Position numbers and translations under genes: made by a program. 64,000 bases of DNA from Ostrinia nubilalis (lineage: Eukaryota > Arthropoda > Insecta > Lepidoptera > Crambidae): assembly GCF_963855985.1 (NCBI RefSeq), contig NC_087093.1, positions 3,107,501 to 3,171,500 of the forward strand, written 5' to 3'. This document shows positions 54,078 through 64,000 of this stretch, piece by piece. The notes beneath the pieces are model-generated. The model was not told the DNA's origin, ran no database searches, and worked only from the letters and a program-made list of their open reading frames with translations. Each line of letters begins with the position of its first letter. Position 1 is the stretch's first letter.

Positions 54078-54262
54078 AATAAATGGAACGCAACCATTTT
54101 ATATTGTGTATGTTGGCAATACGGAAATCCGTTTAGTTTTTTCATGTTGACACTATTGTTACTGCCATTTTGAACTCTGTGATTTGTGTGCGCTCTAAAC
54201 CGAATAGAAAGTTATATTCCTCAATATTTCTTTTATTTACCACAAAAGCTACAATTCCTTCA
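54072..54262 (+). repeat. Copia 3' LTR
   Basis: 191 bp, same as the 5' LTR base for base by eye; followed by the ATCGT duplication. Confidence 0.95.
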
Positions 54263-54267
54263 ATCGT

Positions 54268-56508
54268 TAAAATGCAAATAAAGCGCTAACATAGTTTTAA
54301 GTTTTAACTTAATTTATTATAATTTGCAGTGATATCATTTCCTATCATTTTTAAAGCTTAGTATATTTTATTGTGTTATTTATGTTCATCCACATTTAAT
54401 AACTGTGCTGTCGTAACAGAAAATCAAACGAAATTGGATTTACAGACGTTTCAACTTAAGTTGCTGTGGAATGGAGTGACTGAAATAAAATTAGTTAGGC
54501 CTACAACATTCGATATTATTTTCAAATGAGTACGTACAAAATATACTTTAGGGATTCGTTAAAATATCTAAAGAGATTCTAAAGTGCTCTTAAAGGCCGG
54601 TTCGTTAATGGCTATTGAGATTATTCATTAACCTGTAGAATTTAATTAATTAAACATGTTTTGGGTATTTAGTAATCTACTGGTTCAGCCTCCTTGGATC
54701 TGAACCAATCTGGTAGTCGCTTAAGTAGAATCAGAAAATTTTTGAAATAAGTAATTCTTTCTGTATCTCTTTAAAATTAACTTGATTTTAAAGGTTGACC
54801 CTTAGAATTGTAACTTTATTTATTTATTGAGAAAGATTTACCAACAACATATAATTTCAAATAGATTGTTACATTATAAGAGAGCTAAAATCTCAAAGTT
54901 TATTAGAAAGCACTACAAAATTGTTAACGTATATTAATACAGACAATTTAATTTTCAAAAGCCATTATTATTTTTATTATTCAGTCACTATCGATAAAAA
55001 CTATCGGATGACATCACTACGGATCAATCAATCTTTGCACCAGAGAAAGGGGGAGTGAAACGTGCCACTCGCACATAACGTAGACGGATTGAAACTTGGT
55101 GCGTGGGATTCGCTTTGTTTTCTGCGAATTATACTAGTGATTGAAAATAGTTTCTATTCAAAGTTGCCAGAAGTAATATTTGGATTCCATTTTTTGCTTC
55201 TTTTGACGTCACAGTCAAAGTAAAAGCTTTTGTTCTATGCTCTTTCCAGGATGCTTATACACGTCTCAAATAGCTGTCTCTACCACCATTTCAGGACAAC
55301 ATTTTATGGCCTGCTTCTGAGAAGATGAAATAAGAAAGAAAAGTGTAGTGTTATTTGTAAGGGATAAAAATTTTCTGTTGGAATTTTTATCTTACAGCAA
55401 TATTTATTTCATCAATAATAAATGAGATACTTTCTAAAAGTTATTAATATAATTTATACTGTAACAACACACGAAAAGGTTTCCATAAATGGGTTCGTTG
55501 GTGGTTTTCCATGAGTTTGGTACTGACGACAACTGCAGTTCAAGCTTAACACAGTGGCGTCTTATCTCGTTGTAATAAAGCCTCTTTTGCAACAAATATG
55601 TATGGTCTGATGTGCTGTTGCTGTATCAGAAGTAATTCAACCAATCTTGGAAAGTTTCGTCAAGTTTGTGCTCGATTTATTGATGCCTCTTCAAATTAGG
55701 TGTATTTTTGGTACAAACAAATTTCTAAAACTTCGCAATGGACTAAAAAGTAGCTGTAAAAGCCAACCCTTCTCGTCTAAAATTATTTGATAGCATAATA
55801 ATTTTTAAATTTTTATCTTTTTTTAGGATAAAGTAACTAACAAAGGTTAAACATGCATTATCTGGAGTCTAATGTAAGGACACCCTGTATTTCAGTATTA
55901 TTCCAAGTTTCACCCGCGGATCAACGTGCTTGTTAGAATGATATTTAAAACGTATTTGTTTAGTATTAGTAAAACTTAGTAGTTTTTCTCGCAAGACAAT
56001 GACACTTAAAGACAAAATTAAATTATTCTATTTATAATAAGTTTATAAGCATTTCTGTTATAAATAGGTTGTTCTTTAAATACTCCCTGCATGCATTCCT
56101 TTGAAGACATTCTGACGCACCCCAGCATTCATTAAATTAAAACTCCGCGCACATTCCCCCACATCAAATACCTACGCAAGATGTTTAAAACAAACCCCGG
56201 AATTGTCAGAAAAACACCGCTTTGAAGCAAAGTTATTATTTGTGAAGATTTGGTTTGTTTGCGCTTCCACAAGTGGGGAACTTTACCCGACTTCCGGTTT
56301 GCAGAGGCATTTAATTAAGCCGTTATTATGGCGGGGATATGGCAGTTTTATCACATGAGTGTATTTTACAATGATACTTTGTGAATAAACCTTATATTCA
56401 CGCTAATAGACTTTAGCAATCTTGCGAACAAATAAGTTAGAATGATTGATATTGGAATTCTTTGGATTAATAATTGTTATGGTCAAAACAATAGAATGAT
56501 ACTAGTTA
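54268..56508. other. No gene seen
   Basis: AT-rich, no frame of interest. A GGACACCCTGTATTTC fragment at about 55878 resembles a mariner-type end like the one near 8847. Confidence 0.45.
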
Positions 56509-56682
56509 GAGTAGGCGCACACCGTTGATTTTTCGTCGGCCGATAGTTTAGTCGGGCAGTTGATCAGTATGGGCATGTATGGGAGTGCGCCACTACGCCG
56601 ATTCGATTTGGCCGATTCTTCATACAAATTAAAATCGGGCACAACTATCGGCCAACTAAAAATCAACGGTGTGCGCCTACTC
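56509..56682. mobile_element. TTA-flanked MITE (GAGTAGGCGCACACCGTTGA)
   Basis: 174 bp; GAGTAGGCGCACACCGTTGA and its exact complement at the right, inner pair GGCCGATAGTT / AACTATCGGCC. TTA at 56506-56508 and 56683-56685. Confidence 0.88.
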
Positions 56683-57233
56683 TTAAGTCGTTGACTGCAT
56701 ACACAGTATTTTTCACCGTTAATAGACGCATGGCGATTGACGTCAAACGTGTTAAAAAGTAGTTTTTCATTTCATAATCTCTCGGTAAAAACTTTCACTT
56801 CCAGAATTTCAGTGTCTTATCTACAGACAATCTCAAGCTCGTTATCACTTATCAGAATCTTAAGACTGTTTGGGCAAATGAACTCATCATTCACACAAAT
56901 CTCCCTCAAATGACGCCCTTAGTAGCTCCGATGGAACCTTCTAGCATAATTTCGCTATTCGAGACGAAGATTAATACGCAAAGTGAGCTAAGAAGTGGAG
57001 TAAGTTCAGTACTTTGGACAGATAATTAATCAACATTGGAATTGGGTTAGTACGAACTTCGGGACAAATGTGACCCATGTTTTAAATTGGCTTCGATAAG
57101 CCAATTACGGTGTAGGTATCGATCTATACGACTTTTTTCCACCTCAATATTCGTGTGAAGTCTATTGCTTGGTTAGCGACAGAAATCTCAGAAAATGTAT
57201 TGTGTACTCAATACTTTTTTATTTCTGAGAATT
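56683..57233. other. No gene seen
   Basis: Non-coding AT-rich DNA. Confidence 0.4.
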
Positions 57234-57376
57234 TATGATAATAATAAATAATAATAAATAAATATCCTTGGACATTTTACACTGCGCTTCTAGTCCCAAA
57301 CTAAGCAAAGCTTGTACTATGGGTACTAGACAACGGATATAAACATACTTAAATACTTTTTTTTTGTAAATACATA
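57234..57376 (-). repeat. ATATCCTTGGACATTTTACA family copy 3
   Basis: Nearly identical to the 14310 copy, including AATAATAAATAATAATAAAT at the start, AAGCTTGTACTATGGGTACT and a TTTTTTTT run at the end. Confidence 0.8.
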
Positions 57377-58031
57377 CTTATTATACATAGAAAACACCCA
57401 GTCCAATACAATTGGATCCAATAATTTTTAATTTTCTCCCTAGTATTGCTAATATTTATTTTAGTAACTAGGTACCTTTTCTAGAAACTTAATTTAAAGA
57501 CTAATAAATAATAAACAAATAATTCTTATAAATTCCAGATTAGATCGTAAATCCTGTACAATTGTTGTATGTGTCTATTTTTGTCCATAAAACATAAAGA
57601 AATGTTTAATTTAAGATTTTAAGACGCCAATACATTACTTTTTTGGGGGCTGATGAAGATTAATATTGGGGGATGGGTCTAAGAAACTTGTGTGCAGCAT
57701 TTTGGGGGTTCATTAATCAACGCAGGAATTTGGCAACTGCTGTGTCTCGGCAAAGTTAGGGGACAAATTTGACCCGGAAAATACACTCATATCGTCGTAA
57801 TGCTGAATCGATAACTTATGTAGGTGTGTCTTTATTCACTAAATTCTCTTACGTAGTTTAATTCAGGTTGTACAATTTAAAGAAGATGAATGATTTTAGC
57901 GTAGAGTCACCTTAATACGTAGGACACCGGTGAGCCTAAAGCACAACATATTTTTTACCTATCTAACTTCCAAGGTTGAAGGCTCGACCTCCAAGAATCC
58001 TCGTATAAATACGGACTTTGTTTCTAACTTA
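57377..58031. other. No gene seen
   Basis: GAAAACACCCAGTCCAATAC at about 57390 extends the preceding repeat in the style of the SINE body. The rest is featureless. Confidence 0.45.
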
Positions 58032-58142
58032 GGCTGGGTTGCACCATCTTACTTTAACTTTGACAAACGTCAAAAATCTGTCAAACTCCATAAACAAAAC
58101 ATGGAAATAGTTACGGTAAAAGTTAAGTGGTGCAACTCAACC
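58032..58142. mobile_element. MITE B copy 7
   Basis: GGCTGGGTTGCACCATCTTA and GTGGTGCAACTCAACC with TTA on both sides (58029-58031 and 58143-58145). The frame 57930-58157 is a shadow. Confidence 0.9.
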
Positions 58143-58473
58143 TTAAAGTCCTATTAATTTTATTAATACAAACAGATTTCGTGATAAATAGGGTAAACCA
58201 GAGAGTGATTGCCCACTGGTAGTGATTGCCCGCTTTAAGAATAATATTGTCAGGTGCTGACTTTGAAGCACTCTAGTTAGATTTGAATTTACTAAGTAGA
58301 TGGCTCCGAGATCAATGTACAGTAGATTTAACCCAGATACTCCTGAAACTTTTTATCCTTGTCAATTTTTATAAATTTTTAATATGTTTCTAAATAGAGG
58401 TCAAGTATCCACAGAAAAATATTAGAAAAATTCTTGGTCCACTGGAAAAGCCGGAAAATGGGTGGTGTTTTAA

Positions 58474-59368
58474 CACCTGGTAGGAGAATGGACTACTACT
58501 ACGAGAAAAAATTATACTATGATTTTGTTAGGTTTAAGAGTTAAAAACGAGTTGTAAGTTATACACATTTATTTAAAAAATACCAAAATCTTATTCAGAG
58601 GAGGTAGGAGGATGGTGGAGACATAAATCATAACCCAGGATACTTTAGTATACGTGGCGCATTTTTTACACCAAATTGATTTTTTCTTGCAAATTTTACA
58701 TGTCAGTTGCATGTAGTACTCGTAAGTACAGTAGTACATACATATGATAGGGAGGGATGTAAGCTCCGTAGACCCTGGTTGTGGCGCCATTCTTCATAAA
58801 TATTGTTTCGAGTATAACTGCTTTGCCATGTATATTTTAGACATTTTGGCACAAACTTTAACAGAAGGTACTTGCACTATATTGCATTGTTGTAATAATT
58901 GTGATTGCGGTAGGTACTTTCATGGCAGAAGAACTAGCTGCATTGGAGGTATCATTAGATTCATTTCGTCTTACTTTAAAAAATTCTGAAAGTGGGATGT
59001 TATCTTCTTTGTCTGAAGAAGACTTGTCTTACTGTACTTCTGCCTCGGCTCTAAGTTGAGAATCTGGAAATTCACGAAAAATAGCAATAGAAAACTTACA
59101 CGCTATAAGTAACTGTAGTTAGATAAACGGAAGAAGGCTAACCTGGAAGATTTTGTAAGGTAACGTGGTCTTCTTCACCAGAATCTTCATCTGTTGCTTC
59201 TGCATTAGCATTTTCTGGTGGTAAAATTGCTATGTAATTCGGTATCTGATCATCGTCGTCAATGTTTTCTAATATTTCCACTATTTCGTGAAGTCTCAGC
59301 GGTCTTTTATATCGTGGCCTAAACTTTTAATGAATATACAAGTTAGAAGTCGATTATGCGACCAGGTG
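58474..59368. mobile_element. Decayed piggyBac-like element
   Basis: Ends CACCTGGTAGGAGAATGGAC and complement of right CACCTGGTCGCATAATCGAC with TTAA on both sides (58470-58473, 59369-59372). It contains reverse-strand remnants of a piggyBac-type transposase. A third CACCTGGTAGGAG end lies at about 59733, so another copy may be present. Confidence 0.65.
58569..59323 (-). pseudogene. piggyBac-type transposase remnant
   Basis: Reverse strand. The first exon-like piece, 59323-59153, encodes an acidic N-terminal region (LHEIVEILENIDDDDQIPNY, PPENANAEATDEDSGEED) typical of piggyBac-derived proteins. A GT-AG intron joins it to a piece from 59063 (DSQLRAEAEVQ), followed by an in-frame TAA at 59029-59031 and then SSSDKEDNIPLSEFFKVRRN. 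After a gap, about 58712-58651 encodes CKICKKKSIWCKKC, like the C-terminal Cys-rich finger that binds element ends. The entire catalytic DDD domain is missing. It is a dead, internally deleted gene; without a search the family call rests on the N-terminal acidic signature, the finger and the TTAA flanks. Confidence 0.6.
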
Positions 59369-60219
59369 TTAAAACACCGATCGTAATTTTGTCATAAAAA
59401 GTCTCAAAAATGTAAAGCTTTTCAAAAACATAAGTTTATAGTTTTGTAGCTAACAGTAGTACCTAAAATAATAACTAGTATAATCTGAGGTATTACTAGC
59501 AAGTTTATGAAATATCTTAGCTTTTATAAGACGTTTTTGCACAAAACTAAATAACAGAATTCAAAATAGTAAAATACTAACAAAATAAAGCAAATAATTA
59601 TGCGATATCAAAAATGCTCAATTACAGCTTGATTCGTAATGAAGAGAAAATACAAGGAACAGTAAATAAATTCTCGATATTTTTATAATTTATCTGAGGA
59701 TATTCCGAACTACTTTTTAGCGGTGTTATAACACCTGGTAGGAGTAAGTGGGTTAAAATTTACAATAGGAAACACTAACAAAAAACAGTTATGGCGGATT
59801 TTGTCAAGACGGGTGAAAATGTTACTCAAACAGGTAAAGACTTTAACAATTTTACTAAGGAATTACTTGCTTAGAGGTTAAATTTTTTTTGCAAGTTATT
59901 TAATATTCAACTAATGGTGTATAGTCATGATGAAATTATAAGTGTTTTCTCCATTATCAATGAAAATAACTGATAAAATTTGATTTCTAACGGTCATTTT
60001 AACGGTGGGTAATCACTGCACGTAAATCTGTATATTTTTAGTTATTGCCCACCATCATTTCAGTTATTGCCATATGTTAATGTATAGTTATTGCCCAGGG
60101 CAATTATTATTAGAGTGTTGCCACCATGCAGTAGCAGTGTTTAAGTTGCTCATTGCTAGACTTGTTTTGCAATTTACAGGCATAAATATTGAAATGGCTT
60201 TTAATGTTTCATTTTCAGT

Positions 60220-60390
60220 ATGCCAAAGACTCCAAAAGTTCAATATAGCATAGAAAATTTGCAAAAAGCAATCGAAGCTGTACAAGATGTAGGTATCCAA
60301 CAATTTATCTACAAGATGAATTGCTGGAAAAATATGGTTTGGCTTAAAAAAATTGATAAAAATTCAAACGCAAATACAAAAAATTAAAAT
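60220..60390 (+). pseudogene. Short HTH-like N-terminal fragment (psq/pogo type)
   Basis: After a TTTTCAG acceptor-like site, the frame begins MPKTPKVQYSIENLQKAIEA, resembling the psq-type helix-turn-helix start of pogo/Jerky-like transposases. The frame is then disturbed: a shifted frame encodes DELLEKYGL, which would continue the domain. No catalytic part. Low confidence. Confidence 0.4.
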
Positions 60391-61030
60391 CCTACGTTAA
60401 ATCTATTAGTGAAAATGTTAATTGTAAGGAAATAGATACAACTTTAGGGAAGAATAACCAACAGCTAATTGAACATTCTGAGTAACCACTTGAACTGATA
60501 TCAAAGAAGATAAAAAAATAAATACATATGAAATTTACATATAAAATTCAAATTTTTGCGTCATCTATGTTTTGAAGTAGATGATTCTGTCTCTACCGTT
60601 TTGACTCATCAACATCAGCTCAAGAAATATTTGATAATATGTTAATAAGGCCAAATGCAATTTATTTTGAAATTTTGAAGACTGTACTACTAGAATTTAA
60701 GTTTAATGTTTTGTTTTGTTTATTTAAAGCCTATTTTGTCATTTTAAAATTTTGATTATTTTGTTTTAAGATACTGGGCAATTACTGTGCTTTGATGTGG
60801 GCAATTAGTGTAAGTAATGGGCAATGACTGTACTTTTTGGAGGATTTTAAATTTATTTCAATATTTTCTAAGTTACGTAAGTTTTACTTAAAAGTTTTAA
60901 TATTCTACTTAACAGTTTATTGAGTTATAAGAAAAAAGTCATAAATGGTCGATAATTAAAATACTTTATTTAATTTTTCATCTCAATGTGTTTGAAATCT
61001 TTAAGTGGGCAATAGCTATACGGTTTACCC

Positions 61031-61232
61031 TATCACTTTCTTAAAGATTTTCTTGTTCCTATCTTCAAACTGTCCTTCTGTATGCTTTTTACTTCATATC
61101 CAAATTAATTAATTTCAGTTAATTTCATTTCACTTCAAGAATAACTATCACAACTAACTATAACTTATATTTACTAACCGTTGGTTTGATTTTCTTGGTC
61201 ACGATATAGGTTTTTGCTCTCTTAGCATCTAA
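61031..61232. other. Spacer
   Basis: AT-rich, no features. Confidence 0.4.
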
Positions 61233-61378
61233 CGCCCGTATTCACAAACGATGCTTGCTTAAGTGAAGCAGCAAATCGAACGCACAGCATTGAATAGAAC
61301 TCTGTGATTAGTTTGTGTGTCACCCTGTGCGTCCACGCGCACTGTGAGACCTCATAGTAATGTTTGTGAATACAGGCG
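61233..61378. mobile_element. MITE A copy 3, intact
   Basis: 146 bp, CGCCCGTATTCACAAACGAT to TGTTTGTGAATACAGGCG, TAA on both sides (61230-61232, 61379-61381). No insertion; gives the empty site for comparison with copy 1. Confidence 0.92.
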
Positions 61379-61381
61379 TAA

Positions 61382-62527
61382 AATCTAACTAAAAATTACT
61401 CCCTACAACCCCTATGAACGGAAAACATTGTACCAACTTGTATCTAACACTTTATACCTGCACATTATTCCACGAGAACATTCAACCCTACCGCAGCTTC
61501 TATCTCTATTTACTATTTTATTTATCAGTTCTTTGGAAGGATATAATTTACTTATCTCCTCTAAAATCACAGCACCGTTTTCACTAGATAGCTGTTATGG
61601 CAAATTCAAAATCGATAGCTAAACCTTAGCTCTAGAAGGGATCTGAATCGAATTATATATAGGTACAGTCATGCGAGTACATTAATGATCAGATTTATAC
61701 TAATAGATTTATTTCTGCTATCATTCATAAATGAACTCAGACCTTCCAAATCGAGAGAAATTAATGTAGAGCAGTCGCACGGCAAGCGAAAGGCTGTGGG
61801 ATAACTCTCACCAGGCGCAGTAGTGGGCGTAAAAGTATTTATAAATGCCAGCTATGATAAAAAAGATTAAAAAAAACTTAAGGATAAGGATCTGCTCAAA
61901 GCTATTACTACTTCAAAGAAAGACTTCGAGTATAATATATTAATCTGCGACTTTGTATTCTCTTTTTTTGCCGTACCGTCGAATATTATTTTTAACGTGT
62001 GGGATGAAGTTAAAAATAAATATACAAAAATTCTGATGATAAATGTTGGAATTTATAACAAAAATATTATGTGCTTTCGACTGTACATTAGACAGGTCTC
62101 ATGGTTCAGTCCTCACTCGAATATTGAATAGTAAACATGAAAGAGCCAATGAAACTAAAATATGAAGTAGAAAACGTATCTGAGTGTATCAATAGAGACA
62201 CGTAGAAAAGATAGTCATCCTTGTCTCTAAGCTCCCATGGGAAGGCGAAATGTTATTTTCTTTAGCTTCATATGAACACTGTATTAGATAACGGAGTAGT
62301 TTTTTGTTTCGTTTTTTTCAGCGATTGTTGTAGATAATGTTAATATTTGACCTGAAATTAATAGCATGATCTTTAGCAAATTGTTTGTATGCTTTATTTG
62401 TTTTTTCTTGCCTCATTAAATTATGAAATAGTAATTAAACCAAAACGTTCTCTAATTTATCACATAACATAAGGCAAACGTATGAAAAGCACAAGAGTGT
62501 TTCATCCCTTTTGTGATGACACATTTA
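61382..62527. other. No gene seen
   Basis: AT-rich; the frame 61428-61622 has no domain. Confidence 0.4.
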
Positions 62528-62649
62528 GGCTGACTTGCACCACCCATATTAACCGTACCTATACAGCTATATCATAACCCTTGTTTTTTCGATGGAGTTT
62601 CATCAATTTTTGACGTTTGTTAAAGTTAAAGTAAGATGGCGCTACCCTG
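62528..62649. mobile_element. MITE B copy 8
   Basis: GGCTGACTTGCACCACCCAT at the left, AAGATGGCGCTACCCTG at the right, TTA at 62525-62527 and 62650-62652. Several substitutions in the right end. Confidence 0.82.
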
Positions 62650-63091
62650 TTAGGAAGTTGATTACATATTTTGTCCTTTAAAAAACTGCCAGATTTTTTT
62701 ACCTCTAATAAATCTTAATACCTCATTTTCAGCCCCTAATTTGTCAAACGATTTTATACCTTAAGAACGTTTTGATGGTTATTACGGGCAGTCAAAGCCT
62801 TGACTGAGTGTGTTGAGTCCTAAACAAACATTACGATCGGAAAGTAGCTGTCACTGGTCAAACGGCGCCGAATAGTTTGTTAGGCAAACTGTTTAGTCGT
62901 AAATAGTTGTCGAGGGTTCTGGAAAACTTGGGAGCGTCGATTTTACGACAGTTTAGCTTACTTATTGATAAAATCAACAGGGCTTTAAACAGTTTTAGGA
63001 TGCCTGGATTAGGTTTACAACGCAGCTGTGGTTGCTGGTTTGAAACAACTCGAGTGTGAAACAAATTAATTTGTAATAAGTAAAAGAGATT
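62650..63091. other. No gene seen
   Basis: Non-coding spacer; ends with the target site of the next LINE copy. Confidence 0.4.
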
Positions 63092-63431
63092 CCATGCGTG
63101 ATCGAATCAGAAATGAGGAGATCCGTAGGAGAACCAGAGTGACTGACATAGCCTGCAGAATCGCTAAAATCAAGTGGCAGTGGGCGGGGCACATAGCTCG
63201 TAGAGCTGACTGCCGCTGGGGCAGGAAAGTTCTGGAGTGGCGACCACGAGCCGGAAGACGTAGCGTGGGCAGGCCTCCCACTAGGTGGACCGACGATCTG
63301 GTGAAGGTCGCGGGAGGCGCCTGGATGCGAGCGGCGCAGGACCGGTCTTTGTGGAAATCCTTGGGGGAGGCCTTTGTGGAAATCCAAGTTGTTTTTGGAC
63401 ATCTTTTGGCTGAAACGAACGAACGAACGAA
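63092..63431 (+). mobile_element. 5'-truncated RTE-like LINE copy with local template slip
   Basis: Same C-terminal ORF2 fragment as 23052-23373 (RDRIRNEEIRRRTRVTDIAC, then KWQWAGHIAR, GRPPTRWTDDLVKVAGG), tail GAAACGAACGAACGAACG. AAAAGAGATT is duplicated at 63082-63091 and 63432-63441. Near the end, CTTTGTGGAAATCC (63347-63360) is repeated at 63372-63385 in place of the normal GTCCAGCAGTGG, which changes the final codons and removes the normal stop. Confidence 0.86.
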
Positions 63432-63492
63432 AAAAGAGATTAAAGAGATACACATAAAGGTTGTAACAATAAGCAAAATACAAACAAAATTA

Positions 63493-63638
63493 CGCCCGTA
63501 TTCACAAACATTACTATGAGGTCCCACAGTGCACGTGGACGAACAGAGTGATACACGAACCAATCACAAAGCTCTATTCAACGCTGTGCGTTCGATATCC
63601 TGCTTCACTTAAGCAAGCATCGTTTGTAAATACGGACG
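63493..63638. mobile_element. MITE A copy 4, intact
   Basis: 146 bp, CGCCCGTATTCACAAACATT to CGTTTGTAAATACGGACG, TTA on both sides (63490-63492, 63639-63641). Same orientation as copy 1; shows the uninterrupted CACTTAAGCAAGC. Confidence 0.92.
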
Positions 63639-63641
63639 TTA

Positions 63642-64000
63642 GTGTTTGTGTGTGTGTCCTCATAAAATATACACTAGTATATGTATATCGGAAGTGAGAG
63701 GCTGTTTTAATTGCATTATTTCAAATGTTTTCTGCGTTTTTCTTTTTCAAAAAATGTTACACAAAATCCTATAAAACATTTCACTTTCACACACAAAATG
63801 AGAATGCTGTAATAAATTAATATCTCGACTGGGTATTACAGTAGGTAACCGAACAAACAATAAATTGCGAACAGCAGTTCAGTTTTGTCCGCCTTGTTAA
63901 AACTTTGAATTACTACGCGAGCTTTTGTGGGGGAATAGTTTCGTACTTGTGAATACCGATGTACATTTTTCAGTTGCTTTATTTCATGAGAATAATCATT
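63642..64000. other. No gene seen; short GT run
   Basis: GTGTTTGTGTGTGTGTCC at about 63641, then AT-rich DNA to the window end. Confidence 0.4.

Larger units (their letters stand above)
48289..54262 (+). mobile_element. Ty1/copia LTR retrotransposon, split by a foldback element
   Basis: Two 191-bp LTRs, identical by eye, begin TG and end CA. The host target ATCGT is duplicated at 48284-48288 and 54263-54267. The primer-binding site follows the 5' LTR at once and a purine tract precedes the 3' LTR. Gag and pol are one frame, interrupted at 49236-50838 by another transposon. Domain order protease, integrase, RT, RNase H is the copia order. The identical LTRs mean very recent insertion. Confidence 0.95.
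58191..61030. mobile_element. TA-flanked 2.8-kb element with GGGTAAACC ends, pogo-like candidate
   Basis: The ends are GGGTAAACCAGAGAGTGATT-GCCCACT and, complement of right, GGGTAAACCGTATAGCTATT-GCCCACT; TA on both sides (58189-58190, 61031-61032). GGGCAAT/ATTGCCC motifs recur inside (about 58212, 58232, 60040, 60090, 60100, 60776, 60802, 60824). A piggyBac-like element sits inside, and a short HTH-like frame lies near the right. No complete transposase. Confidence 0.6.

Noticed and set aside
60039..60840. Scattered GGGCAAT motifs as a CRISPR-like array
   Set aside because: Spacing is irregular, the motif is only 7 bases and the context is a eukaryotic transposon.

Overview
The window looks like a piece of insect nuclear genome, most probably a lepidopteran (moth or butterfly). 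The basis is indirect. The DNA is AT-rich and eukaryotic in style: spliced transposon genes, poly(A) and microsatellite tails, tRNA-derived SINE heads. It is packed with repeat families whose ends I recognise from lepidopteran genomes: Helitron-like elements with a (GTCT)n tract and a CTAG-T end, RTE-like LINE tails ending in GAAACGAACGAA, and GGCTGRGTTGCACC MITEs. I find no convincing host gene, rRNA or functional tRNA. Nearly every readable protein belongs to a mobile element.

Layout. 0-4 kb: two related LINE reverse transcriptase fragments in tandem, a GC-rich (TTA)n-tailed block, a LINE tail with 18 GAATTT units, then a mariner-type MITE and a MITE nested in another MITE. 4-12 kb: sparse, with MITEs, a Helitron-like copy, a reverse-strand LINE tail and an RTE copy with an inverted 5' part. 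12.6-14 kb: a TTAA-flanked piggyBac-like non-autonomous element carrying protein-coding fragments I cannot identify. 15.8-19.8 kb: a complete PIF/Harbinger transposon with perfect 16-bp terminal repeats, TTA target duplications, a spliced HARBI1-type transposase and the convergent Myb/SANT-type partner gene. 20-33 kb: nested Helitron-like, mariner-like, RTE and foldback copies. 34-37 kb: a LINE-derived element that keeps ORF1 and the 3' tail but has lost ORF2. 37-48 kb: more MITEs and one SINE. 48.3-54.3 kb: a Ty1/copia retrotransposon with identical LTRs and a 5-bp target duplication, split by a 1.6-kb palindromic DNA element. 56-64 kb: MITEs, a 2.8-kb TA-flanked composite holding a decayed piggyBac-like transposase, and a final RTE copy.

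How the parts work together. The window is a stratified record of transposition. Younger insertions cut older ones: MITE B in MITE A, RTE in MITE A and in a mariner MITE, a mariner MITE in a Helitron-like copy, a foldback in copia. Target duplications often give exact boundaries. The Harbinger element is the only one with a full set of intact-looking genes for its own transposition. Several MITE families share its TTA/TAA target preference, and one (MITE A) also resembles it at the ends. The copia copy is very young judged by its LTRs, but it is interrupted. All family names are from sequence features read by eye; no database search was possible.
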